Source: Paraspadella gotoi (lineage: Eukaryota; Chaetognatha). From it: 64,000 nucleotides of DNA. Shown one piece after another: positions 36,501 to 48,888 of this stretch; positions within the stretch are counted from its first letter, which is position 1; every line of letters starts with the position of its first letter. The DNA is taken from positions 22,941,486-23,005,485 of the forward strand of contig CM119267.1 of NCBI GenBank assembly GCA_051294375.1, read 5' to 3'. A program made the position numbers and the translations under genes. The notes below the pieces were generated by a model. The model did no database searches, was not told the DNA's origin, and was given only the letters and a program-made list of their open reading frames with translations.

Positions 36501-39182
36501 TGTAATCTTTTCTTATCTGTTTTACTCTATGCTATTAAATTATATTCTATTTTTTTACTTTAATTTATCGCACTCTGTTCGGATCTATATTCTATTCTTA
36601 TATTATTCCCAAAACTATATATAGCATGCTAGCAATGTAGACTAATTATGTTGTAATATCAAAACTAAAGAAAAATAATAATAAACACTAAATAAAACTA
36701 TGTAACAAAGTCACATTAGATTTTCATCACTTCTACTCCTCGACTCCTTCCCCCCCCTCCGCCCCCCCGTCCGTCCCCCCCTCCGTCGCCCCCCCCCAGG
36801 TCCTCGGTCGCACAATGAAACCCGTGACCGTCTCCGGCGTCGACGTCTCCACCGGCGAATGGAACCAAATCGCGTTGGTCCTCGCGCAAAACGGGACCGT
36901 CACCCTCGGCGTCAACGGCGTCCAAAAGACGGAACGGGTGGCGGCGTCTCACGACTTTTTGGGCGCGGGAGTCGCCAATCTCTTCGTGGGCGGGACCAAG
37001 ACCCGGATGGACTACGAGGGCTTGGCTTTGCCCAACTTTCAAGTGAGTCGAGTTTGTCAATGTCGCAAAATAGCGTTAGATAAGAGAATGTAATACTTTT
37101 GTGCTGTGGGCTTTTTACCACCGACGTATTATGGCTCGAAAAAAACTTTGTTCTTTTTTAATTCAGGAAAAATTTCTGTTTGTGAACGTATAAAGTTATT
37201 AAAGTTATGAAAGTTATTATTAAATTAAGTGTATCGATTGTCTTAAAGTTTTGAACATTCTCGCCATCTGTTTTGATTGATCTTTACGTGACAGAAGATT
37301 ATTTTCAACTTTTTAAAAAAATTTATTCATCGTCAGAAATTCAGTGTATAATTTAAAATTAAATATTTACTTCAAATCTCCACCACCCCTCCAAACCCCC
37401 CCCCCACAACCTCCACAGGGCTGCATCTCCAACTTCGTCCTCGACGACTCTCCCCTCTCCAACCTCTCTCCATCCTCCCGCTGGAGCCTCCTCGTCCACG
37501 GCGCCGCTCCCCCCTCCTGCGACGCCGTAGCCGCGGCGCCCTTCCCCGCCACGGCGCCGCTCGGTGACGCCGTCGTCGCCGCCGTCGTTGCGCGTTCTGC
37601 GCCGTCGTCGCTTTCGTCCTCGTTATCGTCGTCGCCGCTATCGCGTGGCGCCGACGACGCCGGTTTTGCGTCAAACGCGCCGACGATTACGATTCCGCGA
37701 CTTCGTCCAAATGGAAACACGTGGGTTCGACGCTACTGCCGTCGGAGACGATGAGCAGCGCCCTCGGCGTCTCGCGGACGTTCTCGTCTTCCGACGCCGG
37801 GTCCGCTCTTTACGTGGACAACGGCGCTCTCGGAGACGACGCCTCCTTCAACATCCAATACCACGTCAACCGCCAACTGGACCGCGCCAAACGGAATCAG
37901 ATGATGATGACGACGCAGGGGATGATGCCGGCGTCGGCGGCGTCGGCGGCGCCGGATCTTGTCACCGCCACCAATCTCAACATCGTCGCCGCCGGCGGCG
38001 TGCCGTATCGAGCGCCCTCTGTGGATCCTTACTCGGAACCCATGGTGCCGGATCGTTACATGACGGCCGGGCCGGGCGGAGCGATCTCGGCTCAGCAAGG
38101 TTATCCGGCGCGACCTGATTCGCGGCGACGCCCGCCGGCCAACTCTCTCCTGGCGCCGAATCGGCAGCACCGGATGTCGTCGCCGTTGGGGAGGGATCTG
38201 GACTCGGAGTCAGAGTACAGCGCCTTTCGACCGGCGGACGAGAGGCTTCCGCAGCCGTACGCCACCAACTCGTTGAAGGTAAGGCGTTGGAGTATTATAA
38301 TTTTTGTAATATTGTGTTGATTATTTGGCTAAATTATTTAAATATTTTGATTTTTTTAAATTTTATTAATTGAAATTTTGGAATGATTACTTGTTTTATT
38401 TACCGATTAATTTATTTCTTCAGTGGTTGATTAAATTAATTATTTATTGAGTGATTGATTAATTGGTTGATTGATTAAATTAATTATTTATTGATTGATT
38501 AAAAACTGACTTTTTCCTCCTGTTTCCCGTTTAGACGGACCTCTACAACGCGTTGCTAGGCGACGGTCCTCCCCCTACCGCCCGTGGCTCCGGCGTCCCC
38601 GGGTTCCCTCAACCTCCTCGTCCGCCATCCTCCAACGGACAGGAAGACGATTCCGACTCAGACTCTTACGTCTCTCACGACGAATCCTTTACTGGATCCG
38701 AGCCGGACTACGAAACCCCCTACGTGCGCCGTTCCAAGAGCAACAAGAACCTCTACCGACCCTGCAACACTTCGTCGGCCAAGAAGCGGCGCCCGCGCGT
38801 TACCGACAACGCCTACAGCGACTTTCCCGGCCCTCCGTTGGCCTCCTCGTCGCAGCACGAGGATCTAGCGGTGAAGCTGGCCCTGCTGCAGGAGCAGCAC
38901 CGGAGAAGAATGCAACCGGCCGTTGCTACTGCTGCGGCGGCGGCGGCGGCGGCGGGAGATCCGAACAATCCTCAGCCCCTTAATCCGCTGATGGCGTACG
39001 GCGCCGGCGCGGACGAAGCAGGCGGCGGCGCCGACGTCAACGTCGATTCCATCCTTAGTTGGGCGCCCGACTTTTCAAATCTCGTCGAAGTCTTTAGAGA
39101 TATTGCACGATTGCCCGACGTAGATGAGACGACGGCGTCGACGGGCAATTCGGGCGCAAATTCCAGGGGGAAGTTGGTTTGA
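11689..39182 (+). CDS. Fat-family giant protocadherin (ft/FAT4-type order), 5'-truncated, 37 exons
   Basis: A single-pass membrane cadherin expected to mediate adhesion and polarity signalling at the cell surface. Exons: 11689-11916, 12750-13057, 13157-13276, 13464-13598, 13878-14429, 14762-14992, 15306-15586, 16052-16195, 16544-16796, 17794-18132, 18433-18672, 19341-19552, 19698-19782, 20023-20168, 20575-20805, 20923-21104, 21200-21354, 21704-21954, 22556-22770, 22985-23624, 23908-24575, 25595-25785, 26263-27292, 27557-27800, 28048-28883, 30144-30491, 30769-31008, 31242-31409, 31798-32118, 32387-32719, 33348-33654, 34028-34823, 34954-35674, 36069-36377, 36800-37042, 37419-38278, 38535-39182. 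All introns are GT..AG, and phases fit except at three 1-2 nt frame breaks (about 21714, 23975, 37592). The sum is about 13.2 kb, or about 4400 codons. I count 29-30 cadherin repeats by DxNDNxP-type junctions, against 34 in known Fat proteins. The first exon starts mid-repeat in phase 1, so the signal peptide and first repeats are missing. EGF-LamG-EGF-LamG followed directly by a transmembrane helix favours ft/FAT4 over the FAT1-3 type; orthology is an inference. Confidence 0.9.
12165..12395. repeat. 18-bp AT-rich minisatellite, short allele (right arm)
   Basis: The same unit as in the left arm (AACTTGCATAATTTTTTC), about a dozen imperfect copies, in cadherin intron 1. Confidence 0.8.
15596..15855. 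repeat. Polypurine tract with (GTAAA)n core (right arm)
   Basis: Reverse complement of 5547-5822, in the intron after cadherin exon 7. The GTAAA core lies at about 15647-15722. Confidence 0.85.
16380..16454. repeat. 11-bp tandem repeat ATTGACAAGTT (right arm)
   Basis: Six to seven near-perfect copies, in the cadherin intron between exons 8 and 9. Reverse complement of 4940-5020. Confidence 0.85.
18257..18395. repeat. (CT)n microsatellite, right arm
   Basis: A long CT tract directly upstream of the exon 11 acceptor, where it may serve as an extended polypyrimidine tract. Similar tracts occur at about 10771-10859, 16213-16310, 25424-25497, 28999-29084 and 30506-30553. Confidence 0.9.
24785..24857 (-). 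tRNA. tRNA-Arg (anticodon ACG)
   Basis: The minus strand folds as a standard 73-nt cloverleaf. The acceptor stem is GGCCTTG paired with CAAGGTC, followed by discriminator A. The anticodon arm TCTGA-CTACGGA-TCAGA presents ACG, and the T-arm has the box-B sequence GGTTCGAATCC. There is no intron and CCA is not encoded, as usual for nuclear animal tRNAs. It lies antisense in the cadherin intron between exons 21 and 22. Confidence 0.95.
25078..25149 (-). tRNA. Initiator tRNA-Met (anticodon CAT)
   Basis: A 72-nt cloverleaf on the minus strand with eukaryotic initiator marks: an A1-T72 first pair (AGCAGCG with CGCTGCT), three consecutive G-C pairs bounding the anticodon loop (GGGCCCATAACCC), and a T-loop that begins with A (GGATCGAAACC) instead of the usual TTC. 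It lies about 220 bp from the tRNA-Arg gene, on the same strand and in the same cadherin intron. Confidence 0.95.
28884..30143. other. Cadherin intron 25, AT-rich, no gene seen
   Basis: The intron contains a (CT)n tract at about 28999-29084 and two copies of the dispersed octamer-like motif (29221-29238, imperfect, and 29787-29803). A more GC-rich patch at about 29461-29560 was not recognised. Confidence 0.7.
34028..37042 (+). other. Fat-type pre-EGF region, EGF repeats, LamG1, EGF, LamG2 (exons 32-35)
   Basis: Exon 32 begins with the weakly conserved segment that precedes the EGF repeats in Fat proteins. An EGF follows that is interrupted by a long loop (DPCSAAPCG to CACVAPFVGPFC), then further EGFs including a calcium-binding type (DVDECRESSPC). 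Exon 33 completes an EGF (CKCRFGFAGRHC), then carries a LamG domain (about 34996-35570) with an HDFVGCLRRPVINGR end and the start of the next EGF (CENGGICEDVWSDFHCTC). Exons 34-35 encode the second LamG, which ends in exon 36 with GCISNF. The EGFn-LamG-EGF-LamG order is the reason for the ft/FAT4-type call. Exon 34 has a Ser-rich insertion inside the LamG (about 36190-36250), which is unusual for the domain. Confidence 0.88.
37419..39182 (+). other. End of LamG2, transmembrane helix and cytoplasmic tail (exons 36-37)
   Basis: Exon 36 opens with GCISNF, the usual LamG end. After a Pro/Ala-rich linker it codes a transmembrane helix (FCAVVAFVLVIVVAAIAW, about 37595-37648) followed by a stop-transfer run of five Arg. 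The helix is in a different frame from the LamG end: reading GTTGCGCGTTC at about 37588-37598 as GTTGCGTTC (two bases fewer) joins them. The tail is about 420 residues, rich in Ser, Asp and Pro, with a poly-Ala run near 38930-38953. Close to the end is a hydrophobic segment, SILSWAPDFSNLVEVFRDIA, that looks like a binding motif. The stop is TGA at 39180-39182. Possible polyadenylation signals (AATAAA) lie at 39926 and 39948. Confidence 0.82.
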
Positions 39183-40468
39183 ACAACAAGAACCAAGAAC
39201 AAAAATAAGAAAAAAACAAAAGTCTCATTGTCTCACCCGCCAAATTAATCACAACAACAACAACAAAAAAAACAATTTGAACGCTGATCTCAATCGATCT
39301 TGGCTCTTGCGAAAAAGTACTATTATTAATATTATTATTTTGCTGCTACTACTACTTAAGCTTTGTTTCTTGACTGATAATTTTCTAGTTCTCTTTTGTC
39401 GATGGCATAAAAGTTAAAACACGGATTTTTTTTAAACATATTAAATACCAAAAACGACAAGTGAAGCCGTTTCCAAATTTATATTTTTCTAAATTTCACT
39501 TTCGAAGATCCGTCCAAAAATATATCGTTTCTGAGTTTAAAAATATTCTTTCAATTTTTCATATTTTTAACTTTAAATCTCACGACCAATGAGTCAAATC
39601 TTTCTCTCTTCGTTACCTCATCTTCGTTGAATGTTTGATGTTTGATGATTATTATCTAATTATAATTAATCACTCCACCTCCCCCCCACACCTTCTCCCA
39701 AATTATTTCATCATTCATCTTTTCATCCAAAATTCACAAATTCACCAAAGTCATTCGCCCAATGGGAACTCGATCACTCACTCACTCGGACGGTCTTTGA
39801 CTCTCACCGTATGGCTGAAAAGTACTTTTCCCCAGTTTATTTTCCATGTTTTTATTTTTATTATTATTATTATTTTATGTTTTATATAATCTTCTTTCAA
39901 TTCGTTGTTTTTGAGATTAGAGGAAAATAAAAATTATGATTTATTTGAATAAAGCTATCGTTGTTGCGAATAAATCATTATTTTTCTTTTCCTCTATTTT
40001 GTGTTTTGAAAATTTTGGTATCGCTGCTTTAGATTTTTTATCATTATAGTAGAATTTTCCGATTTTTCTGTTTTCTTATTCCTTGAATTTTTTTTATAAT
40101 TTGAAATAAATTTTTTTTTTGGAAAACTACTTTTTTGAAATGAAATTTTAACTGTAGCTACTTAATTTTACAACATCTAAAGAAAAGCCGATTTGAAAGC
40201 GGAAAAAAATTTTTGATTCGTTCAGTATTTTTTTGAGATCAAGAGAAAATTGAGTAGAAGAGTAAAAGAGTAAAATTGAGTCAGTGGCAAGAGAAAATAA
40301 TATTGTACAAAAAGTGAACAATTTTTAAAACAAAGAATCGTTGATATTTTTTTTTTTTGATGTGGCTCGTGACGATGTAAAGATTCGATAAATAGACTTT
40401 AAGCTTGAACTAAAAAAAATAAACTCGTTGAATTAAATTAGTTTCGGATTTTAAAACATTTCGATCTT
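39183..40468. other. Intergenic region between the convergent cadherin and Evx genes
   Basis: This stretch holds the 3' UTRs of both genes. It is very AT-rich with long A and T runs, and has AATAAA at 39926 and 39948 for the plus-strand gene. I see no extra exon or RNA gene. Confidence 0.7.
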
Positions 40469-43400
40469 TCAAGCGACTTCGTGCATGAGCGCGTAGGGTT
40501 GAAATAGTTTTTCCATCTGTGGACGAGGAGGTTCATCCTTTGAGTCTTCGCGAGTCGTAAAGTTTATCGGAGCGTCGTTGGGGGAGCCACAGGCGCGACT
40601 GTTGCCTGAAGACCCGCTTGAGCGTCGATGCGGACTTGACTTCGAAGCCGACGAGGAGATATCTCCGTAAGGGGCCGAATGTTCTGCGTCAATGTGGGAT
40701 AAAGCTCATAAATGTCTTTTGTTTTTTAAAAAAAGTTTGCGCAGTCGGTCGCTTCGCCATCTGGATTTCTGAACGAACATCCCGAAATAAAAAAAAGGCT
40801 AGCTTTTATATCATTTTAAAAAAATGATTGAATTGGTAACTTTGAAGCCGATTTCTATATTTTAAAAATAATTTGCCCACGTGACCGCGATTTTTAAATG
40901 ACTAAAACTCTTTAATAAAAATAAATATCGCTCTGAAGGACCATCTAAACCAATGACTAACCTACCCTCTCCTCCCATCTCCCCAAATTTCTAACCCCCC
41001 CACGCGCATGTATCCCGCTCACCATTGGCGTAGTCGTTGTTGTTTCGACTCGATCTCTCTCTGAAGAGAGAGAGGTAAGATGGAGAAAGAGGAAGAGGAG
41101 GAGGAGGAGCCACCGAGCCGGCGCCCATTTCGATCTTCGAAGCCTCCTGCGTCGACCCCCTCCCGTCCGCGGCAGCCGCTGCGCCATGCGGCGGAGAACG
41201 CGGCGGCGGCAACGGCGGATCGAGGCCGACTCTCGGCGAACCGGAAGGAGGGGCTGGCGGATGATGTGCAAAAGGAGGAGGAGGAGGAGGCGCCGCTCCG
41301 ACGGCCGGAAAGCCCGACCGGGCCGGAAGCACGCCCGGCTTAGGTGCGCCTCCGCCAGCGGCGTAACCGGCGGCAGCCCGCTGCAAGTTGAGGCTGGCGA
41401 AGTAGCCGAGAGACGATGCCGGAGATCCGGCAGCCGTCGGCGGCGTGGACGGCGTCGGCGGCGGCGGCTGAACGCAAGCGGCGGCCGCTGAGACGTTGGC
41501 GGCGGCGGCGGTGTAAACTAGGAATGGAGAATAAAGTTTAAAAGTTAAAACAAACGAAAAAGGAAAACAAAATACGTACAAAATGAAAAAAAAACATATA
41601 TTGTTGAATTGTAGAGTAACAGACCTTGGTATCCGGGGACGCCGGCCGCCGAAGCTGCCGCCGCCGCCGCGCTCAACATATAAGCGTAGAAGGAAGGGTC
41701 ACCGTATGGCCACATCAAAGCCATGCGTTGACGCTTATCTTTCATGCGCCGATTTTGAAACCAGACCTGGAGAAAATTTATAGAGTGATTTTTTATTGTC
41801 TATTTATTTATTTATATAAATATTAATTTATATTCGTTAATTTAATTATTTGATTAATAATTTATGTATTTATTAGTTATCGATTTCTTCAGTTATTAGT
41901 AATTATTAAATCATTGGATGATTGATTGACCGATTGGACTAACTGATCCACTGATCGGGGTATTGATTGATTAATTCATCGATTGATTGATTGATTCCCA
42001 CAGCCCACCTTGATCGTAGATTCCGGCAGATTGAGGCTGGCTGCCAGCTCGCACCGTCTCGGTCTAGAGACGTAGTTCTCTTTATAAAATTCTTTTTCCA
42101 ATCGATTGAGTTGTTCTTTCGTGAAGGCCGTGCGGTAGCGACGGACCGTGCCGTCCGGGTTCAGTTGCGACCCTGGGGAGGTTTCGAGGGAAATATTTAG
42201 GTCGGTCAGTCGGGAAGAATCTGCATCACGTCGAGATGGCGATATGCGTGGGGTATATGTAGTTGTTGAGAATTTGTTTTAAATTATGAAAGCGCATTGA
42301 CAGTTGAGATGAAAACGTCGAGCAAAATATATTTAAAAAATCGATTTCATTCTACTACAATGTGGCATTAATTTTTTTAGGGAGAGATCTTTCATTTCCA
42401 TTCATAAAAAAAATTTATATTGAAAACAATTTCAAACAACGTCAAAAAGTTTTTTACGACCGGAGTTTGAACAGAGGGAGCAAAATATATAATTTCTTAG
42501 TCTTAAAAGAATTCGATTGGCGATTTTTTTAAAAATTTTTTAAGCAATAAATGACCGAAATCTCCAATGGAGACAAAACAACGACGACAACAACAACGAC
42601 AACAACTCACCTCCGTTAAAATCGCTTCCTGGCGAGATCGCCTCTTGGTCGTCGTTGTCGCTCGTCGTCATCATCGTCGTCGTCGGCGTCGTCGATTCGT
42701 CCTTTGTTCTTTTATCCAGATTCGAAACTGCGACGATTTCTTCCTCGACCGCCAGAGGTCGAGGAGGTTCGAGTTTTGGCGGGGAATCTGAAAATAGGAT
42801 AGTTTTTATTTTTAAGTCTTAATATAATTACTATTCTATTATGTTATATTCACACAATATAAATATTATCTAGTCGTTTAATAAATAGGCTATCTTGCCC
42901 CTGATTTTGGACAGGCTATTTTGGGCCTCCATCACTTTTACAAGATCCTGCTGTCTTTTAATTAAGACTCTCACAGTCTCGTTTGATAACTCCCAGAGTG
43001 CTTTGCTTCCCTATCAATAAAGTATAATATTTCAAACTATGTATGTTTCAATTGTATAAAAGGGCCACTCCCTAAAGTTAACTCACCGCCGTCCTCCAAC
43101 GCCAACGGCGACTTCGCCGTTTTTCGTCGTCGTCTTCGTCTCTCGAAATCTTCGTCGTCGTCGTCGTCGCTGTCGCCGCCCTTTTCGCCGCCGATTAAAC
43201 CGCCGTCGGCCGCCACGCCGGCGGCCTTTGATGGCGGCGACGATGGCGGCGGCGGCGGAAACGCTTCCGGCGGCGGGAGCGGCGGTCCGGCGACGAAAGG
43301 GTGGGGATAAGGGGGCGGGAAAATTCCGCCGTGGGCGTGGCCGGTGGGTGGGGCTGGGAGTGAATCCATCGGGGCTGAGATGAGGGAGAGAAAGAAAATG

Positions 43401-46252
43401 GGAGAGTCGAAGTCTTTCTGTCTCTCTGTCTTTCTCTCGCTTTATCTCGCTCTCTAAGGCTCTTTGATTCTTCATCATTATATATAACTTTTGATTTTGA
43501 ATAATATCTCCTTCCAATATAAGCAATAATCAAATTAGTAAATCTCCTTCTTCAACTAATTAAAACTTTTTAAATACAGAATTTCTCCATAATACATTTA
43601 CCCATAAAATAAGGATTCATGAGCAGCGAAGCCGGATAATATGGCGGCAGCGGCGGACGCAGCAGCGGCGGCGGGGGCGGCGCTGCTGGAGCCATGGGTG
43701 GCTTGTTAAAAGCGGCGCTCAAGTCCTCCGGCGTCGCCAGGGACGACGCGGTCGACGAAGCCAACGACGCCGGAGATTGAAGATTGAATTGAGTCTTGAG
43801 ATCGACGGCGGATTTGGGAAATTGATCTGAGAGAAACAAATGAACATCGAGCGGATTATTTTTGCTTCTTTTCTCTTTTATTCTTACTTAATTTAGTTTT
43901 ATTTCTTTTTTATTTTCTTCTGCTTTATTTTATTTTATTTAAGAATTAACTCTTAAGTTCATTGGTCTGGGTCAGTGGGTGTTTTCAAACGCCCCATTAG
44001 TAGATTTACTAATATGTACGTATATTTTTTTTGTATGAGACGAGATAATGCACATTTATTTTCTCATTTATTTTTTTCAGAGTATTATTTAAAAGGTCAC
44101 GTTTTCAAATTTTAAGTTGGTGATCTGTTGTTGAACAGATTTAGTGATTTCATTATGAGATAAACTGTGAATTACCATAAGGTGAAATAACAAGATTTCA
44201 CGTAGAATACATGACGAGATGCAATTCCATCAGCTAATAACCTTTAGGTACCGGGATCGATCCCCGAAGGTACCTAACCTGCCGGAAGCGAGTGGACGGC
44301 CGTAGACCGCCTTGAGGGCCCGTAAAACTTGTCCCAAGCCCAGGACCGGATCTATTGCTGCTCCCTGCAAGAGAGCTTTAAAAAATTGCGGACAGCATTT
44401 TTCAGCCCCCTTAGCGCCTTATCCACAAAATGATATCTTTATTTTTATATTCTTTTTAGAATAAATCCGCTCTTGATTCGAACTTACGCCTTCTGAAGTA
44501 ATCGTGTCTCAAGAAAAGACAGAAAAACTAATAGACAATTTTGTTGAAAATTGAATTATATATATACTTTGCATAATTTGCACAACTTTTAATAATCGTT
44601 CAAATGAGTTAACAAAAAAAAGGGAATTGTATTAAATCAAAATAAAAACTTGTTAAAAAGACATAGATCATAGGAAAAAAAAACTTTGACTTCGTCTGAG
44701 TCCTTTCATCGCATTCCTTCAACATCAGCATAATTTGTTCCGCGATTCTTCTTTTGTTTGGCAACGACTCCAGCTTCACCCGCTCCAGCATTTCGTTCAA
44801 CTGTCGGTCCACGATTTCGTTATCATTTCCATTGGCGTCACTTTGGCCACTTTCCCGCTTTTTGCCATTTTCGTGCCACTTTTTACATCGAAGTTTCTCA
44901 TCGGAATTTTTAAGATATTGATCCGATTCCTCGAAGCTGCATGTTGTACGTCAACGGAAAAAAAATATTAAAAAAAAGTAAAAAATTTGGGTCTCTTTTC
45001 CAAAAGCGCCCTATTTCTGTTCCTGAATCACTAAACTTAATTTTTATTTTGATATTTTACCCTAATTTTACCCTAATCTTTAACCCTGATTTTTAGCCCT
45101 AATCCCCAACCCTAATCTAATCTTTAACCCTAACCCCTAAGCTTAAACCTTAACATATTCTCTAACCTCAATCTTTAATTTAATCTTTAAACCTGAAATT
45201 TAACTTAATTCTAAATTCAAGATGAAATGGGGCCTTCTGGGGAAATGAGACCAAAAATTTTACGTGATCATTTTAAGCGAATAATTTTAATAATTTTAAT
45301 AATTACCTGTCGCAAAAACTGAAGCCCTCTTCGTCGGAACACTCCGACCCCTCCAACCGCTCCAACTGCCTCGACCGCTCTCTTTGCTCCAACCACTCCA
45401 ACTGATCCAACTCTGAATTCAATTTTCTCAATTCTTTCTTCAACCCGAGATTTTTCGCTATCAGTTTCTCCGATTCATTTTTCTTTTTTTTCTTTCTCTT
45501 TTCAAATTCCGTTTTTCTCTCTTTATTCTGTTTTTTCTCCAATTTGATGGCAACGTTGAGTTCGTCTATTTCGTCTTCGTCGTCCGACATTGTTGACATC
45601 GGAGTTGGAGAGGTCGTGATGCGATCAGATTGTCTCTCGGCCATAATGTGGGATTTAGGGTCGAATGGACCAATTTGCAATAAAGTTTAAAATTTGAGGT
45701 TCGAAGACGAATTTCGCGACTTTGGGACTTTCGATCTTCTGCAAATAAGCCTCAGGAGGAACTAATGTTGATTCAAGATCTTTTCAGTAAAATCCTTTTT
45801 GAAATTTTATCGAACTGATCTTTTGTTTCAGCGATCGAGTGTAATTCGATGATAAGGACAATTCCACCTTCAGTTAAGATTTTATTTAAAGATTCGCAGA
45901 TAGTGATATAAAAGAATATAAGATATATTAAAGTTATAATATATAGTTATATATATATATATATAGTTATAACTTATATGTACGTAGTTTTTTTCCGATC
46001 TGTGCTCGATCACCCAATCAAATATTTCTTTTACAGTCTGATATTATAGTATAATATTTATATAAACCGTGTGATAGGAAAGTAAAGCGATTAACATTTT
46101 TCGTTATAGCTCAATCTACGATCGAAAGTTAGTTTTTTAAAGTGTAATTAACGAATTATACTACCTCTGATTAACTTTGCATCTACTCTACAGTGAATTT
46201 AAATTTAAAATATAAATTTAGACAATAATGATATCATCACAGATGAATAAAA

Positions 46253-46316
<64 letters not shown>

Positions 46317-46582
46317 AAAATCAACTAACCGCTCCTCAAGGGAGGTGGCATCGACGGCGCCATTGTCGGCGTCATCGTCGTCGGCGGCGGCGCCCCGATT
46401 CCGACGGGACGAAACCCGCGCGGCGGCGACGCTGACTCTAAAGGACGAAAGGGGCGCGCCGCTGGAGGTGGCGATGGCGCCGGACGAGCGGATCGCGACG
46501 GCGGCGTGGATCCGCGGGACGTTGCGGCGTCTGCGACGTCGGCGTCAACAGCGGCGTCGGCAGAAGAATATGTCGTCGCCAT
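40469..46582 (-). CDS. Evx: Even-skipped/Evx homeobox transcription factor, complete eight-exon model
   Basis: A nuclear DNA-binding transcription factor. Exons in transcript order: 46330-46582, 43602-43826, 43087-43374, 42611-42787, 42009-42172, 41625-41766, 41023-41517, 40469-40683. All junctions are GT..AG with matching phases, giving 1959 nt and 652 residues. The homeodomain spans about residues 324-383: it begins [20 protein letters not shown] and ends [15 protein letters not shown], which is diagnostic of the Eve/Evx class. An intron splits it between positions 46 and 47. After it come [13 protein letters not shown] and a poly-Ala stretch, then Pro/Ala-rich sequence. The last exon ends [19 protein letters not shown] corresponds to the Eve C-terminal Groucho-recruiting motif, so repression is inferred. 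The ATG at 46582 opens exon 1; a possible acceptor just upstream suggests a 5' noncoding exon. Exon 1 is the least certain part, since it is joined only by phase and composition. Confidence 0.92.
41625..42172 (-). other. Evx: Evx homeobox, two exons split at homeodomain position 46/47
   Basis: Exon 42009-42172 codes the N-terminal arm and helices 1-2 up to LPESTIK. Exon 41625-41766 starts with the recognition helix, [15 protein letters not shown]. The splice falls exactly between Lys46 and Val47, a position shared by many homeobox genes including vertebrate Evx. Helix 3 carries Trp48, Phe49, Asn51 and Arg53 as expected, and Gln50 is present. Confidence 0.97.
44220..44400. repeat. GC-rich patch with a box-B-like palindrome, possible old SINE fragment
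   Basis: In an AT-rich intron this patch contains a near-palindrome around GGGATCGATCCCCG flanked by GGTACC on both sides (about 44247-44275). That resembles a tRNA T-arm with box B. I could not find a convincing box A, so a tRNA-derived SINE is only a guess. It is present in both Evx copies (second at about 52583-52735), so it predates the divergence of the alleles. Confidence 0.3.
44609..45644 (-). CDS. Two-exon coiled-coil protein nested in Evx intron 1, function unknown
   Basis: Exons 45307-45644 and 44609-44936 join in phase 2 across GT..AG sites to give 221 residues, starting at the ATG ([13 protein letters not shown]) at 45644. The first exon is acidic ([10 protein letters not shown]), then strongly charged with Lys/Glu heptads (about residues 35-95), which suggests a coiled coil. 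The second exon ends with a segment ([18 protein letters not shown], then [11 protein letters not shown]) that resembles BESS-type or trihelix-associated tails; this resemblance is weak. The last ~23 residues are hydrophobic and AT-rich, so the real end may be earlier. It lies on the same strand as Evx, wholly within its first intron. I do not recognise the family. An indel-broken duplicate is present at about 52930-53957. Confidence 0.6.
45040..45185. repeat. Degenerate telomere-like CCCTAA repeats
   Basis: A run of irregular CCCTAA/TAACCC units separated by 4-8 bases (for example ACCCTAATTTTACCCTAATC) inside the intron of the nested coiled-coil gene. Repeated in the duplicate at about 53385-53500. 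It is too imperfect to be a functional telomere and is best read as an interstitial degenerate array. Confidence 0.55.
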
Positions 46583-48863
<2,281 letters not shown>

Positions 48864-48888
48864 NNNNNNNNNNNNNNNNNNNNNNNNN
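48864..48888. other. 25-N assembly gap between the two Evx copies
   Basis: Exactly 25 N. The left flank ends in a (CT)n tract, and the right flank starts in the middle of Evx exon 7 sequence already present at about 41240. Confidence 0.98.

Noticed and set aside
40991-41022. Stop codon at 40991 as the end of Evx
   Set aside because: A phase-compatible donor at 41022 and an acceptor at 40684 lead to an exon ending in the Eve-type LFQPY motif, which is far more convincing.
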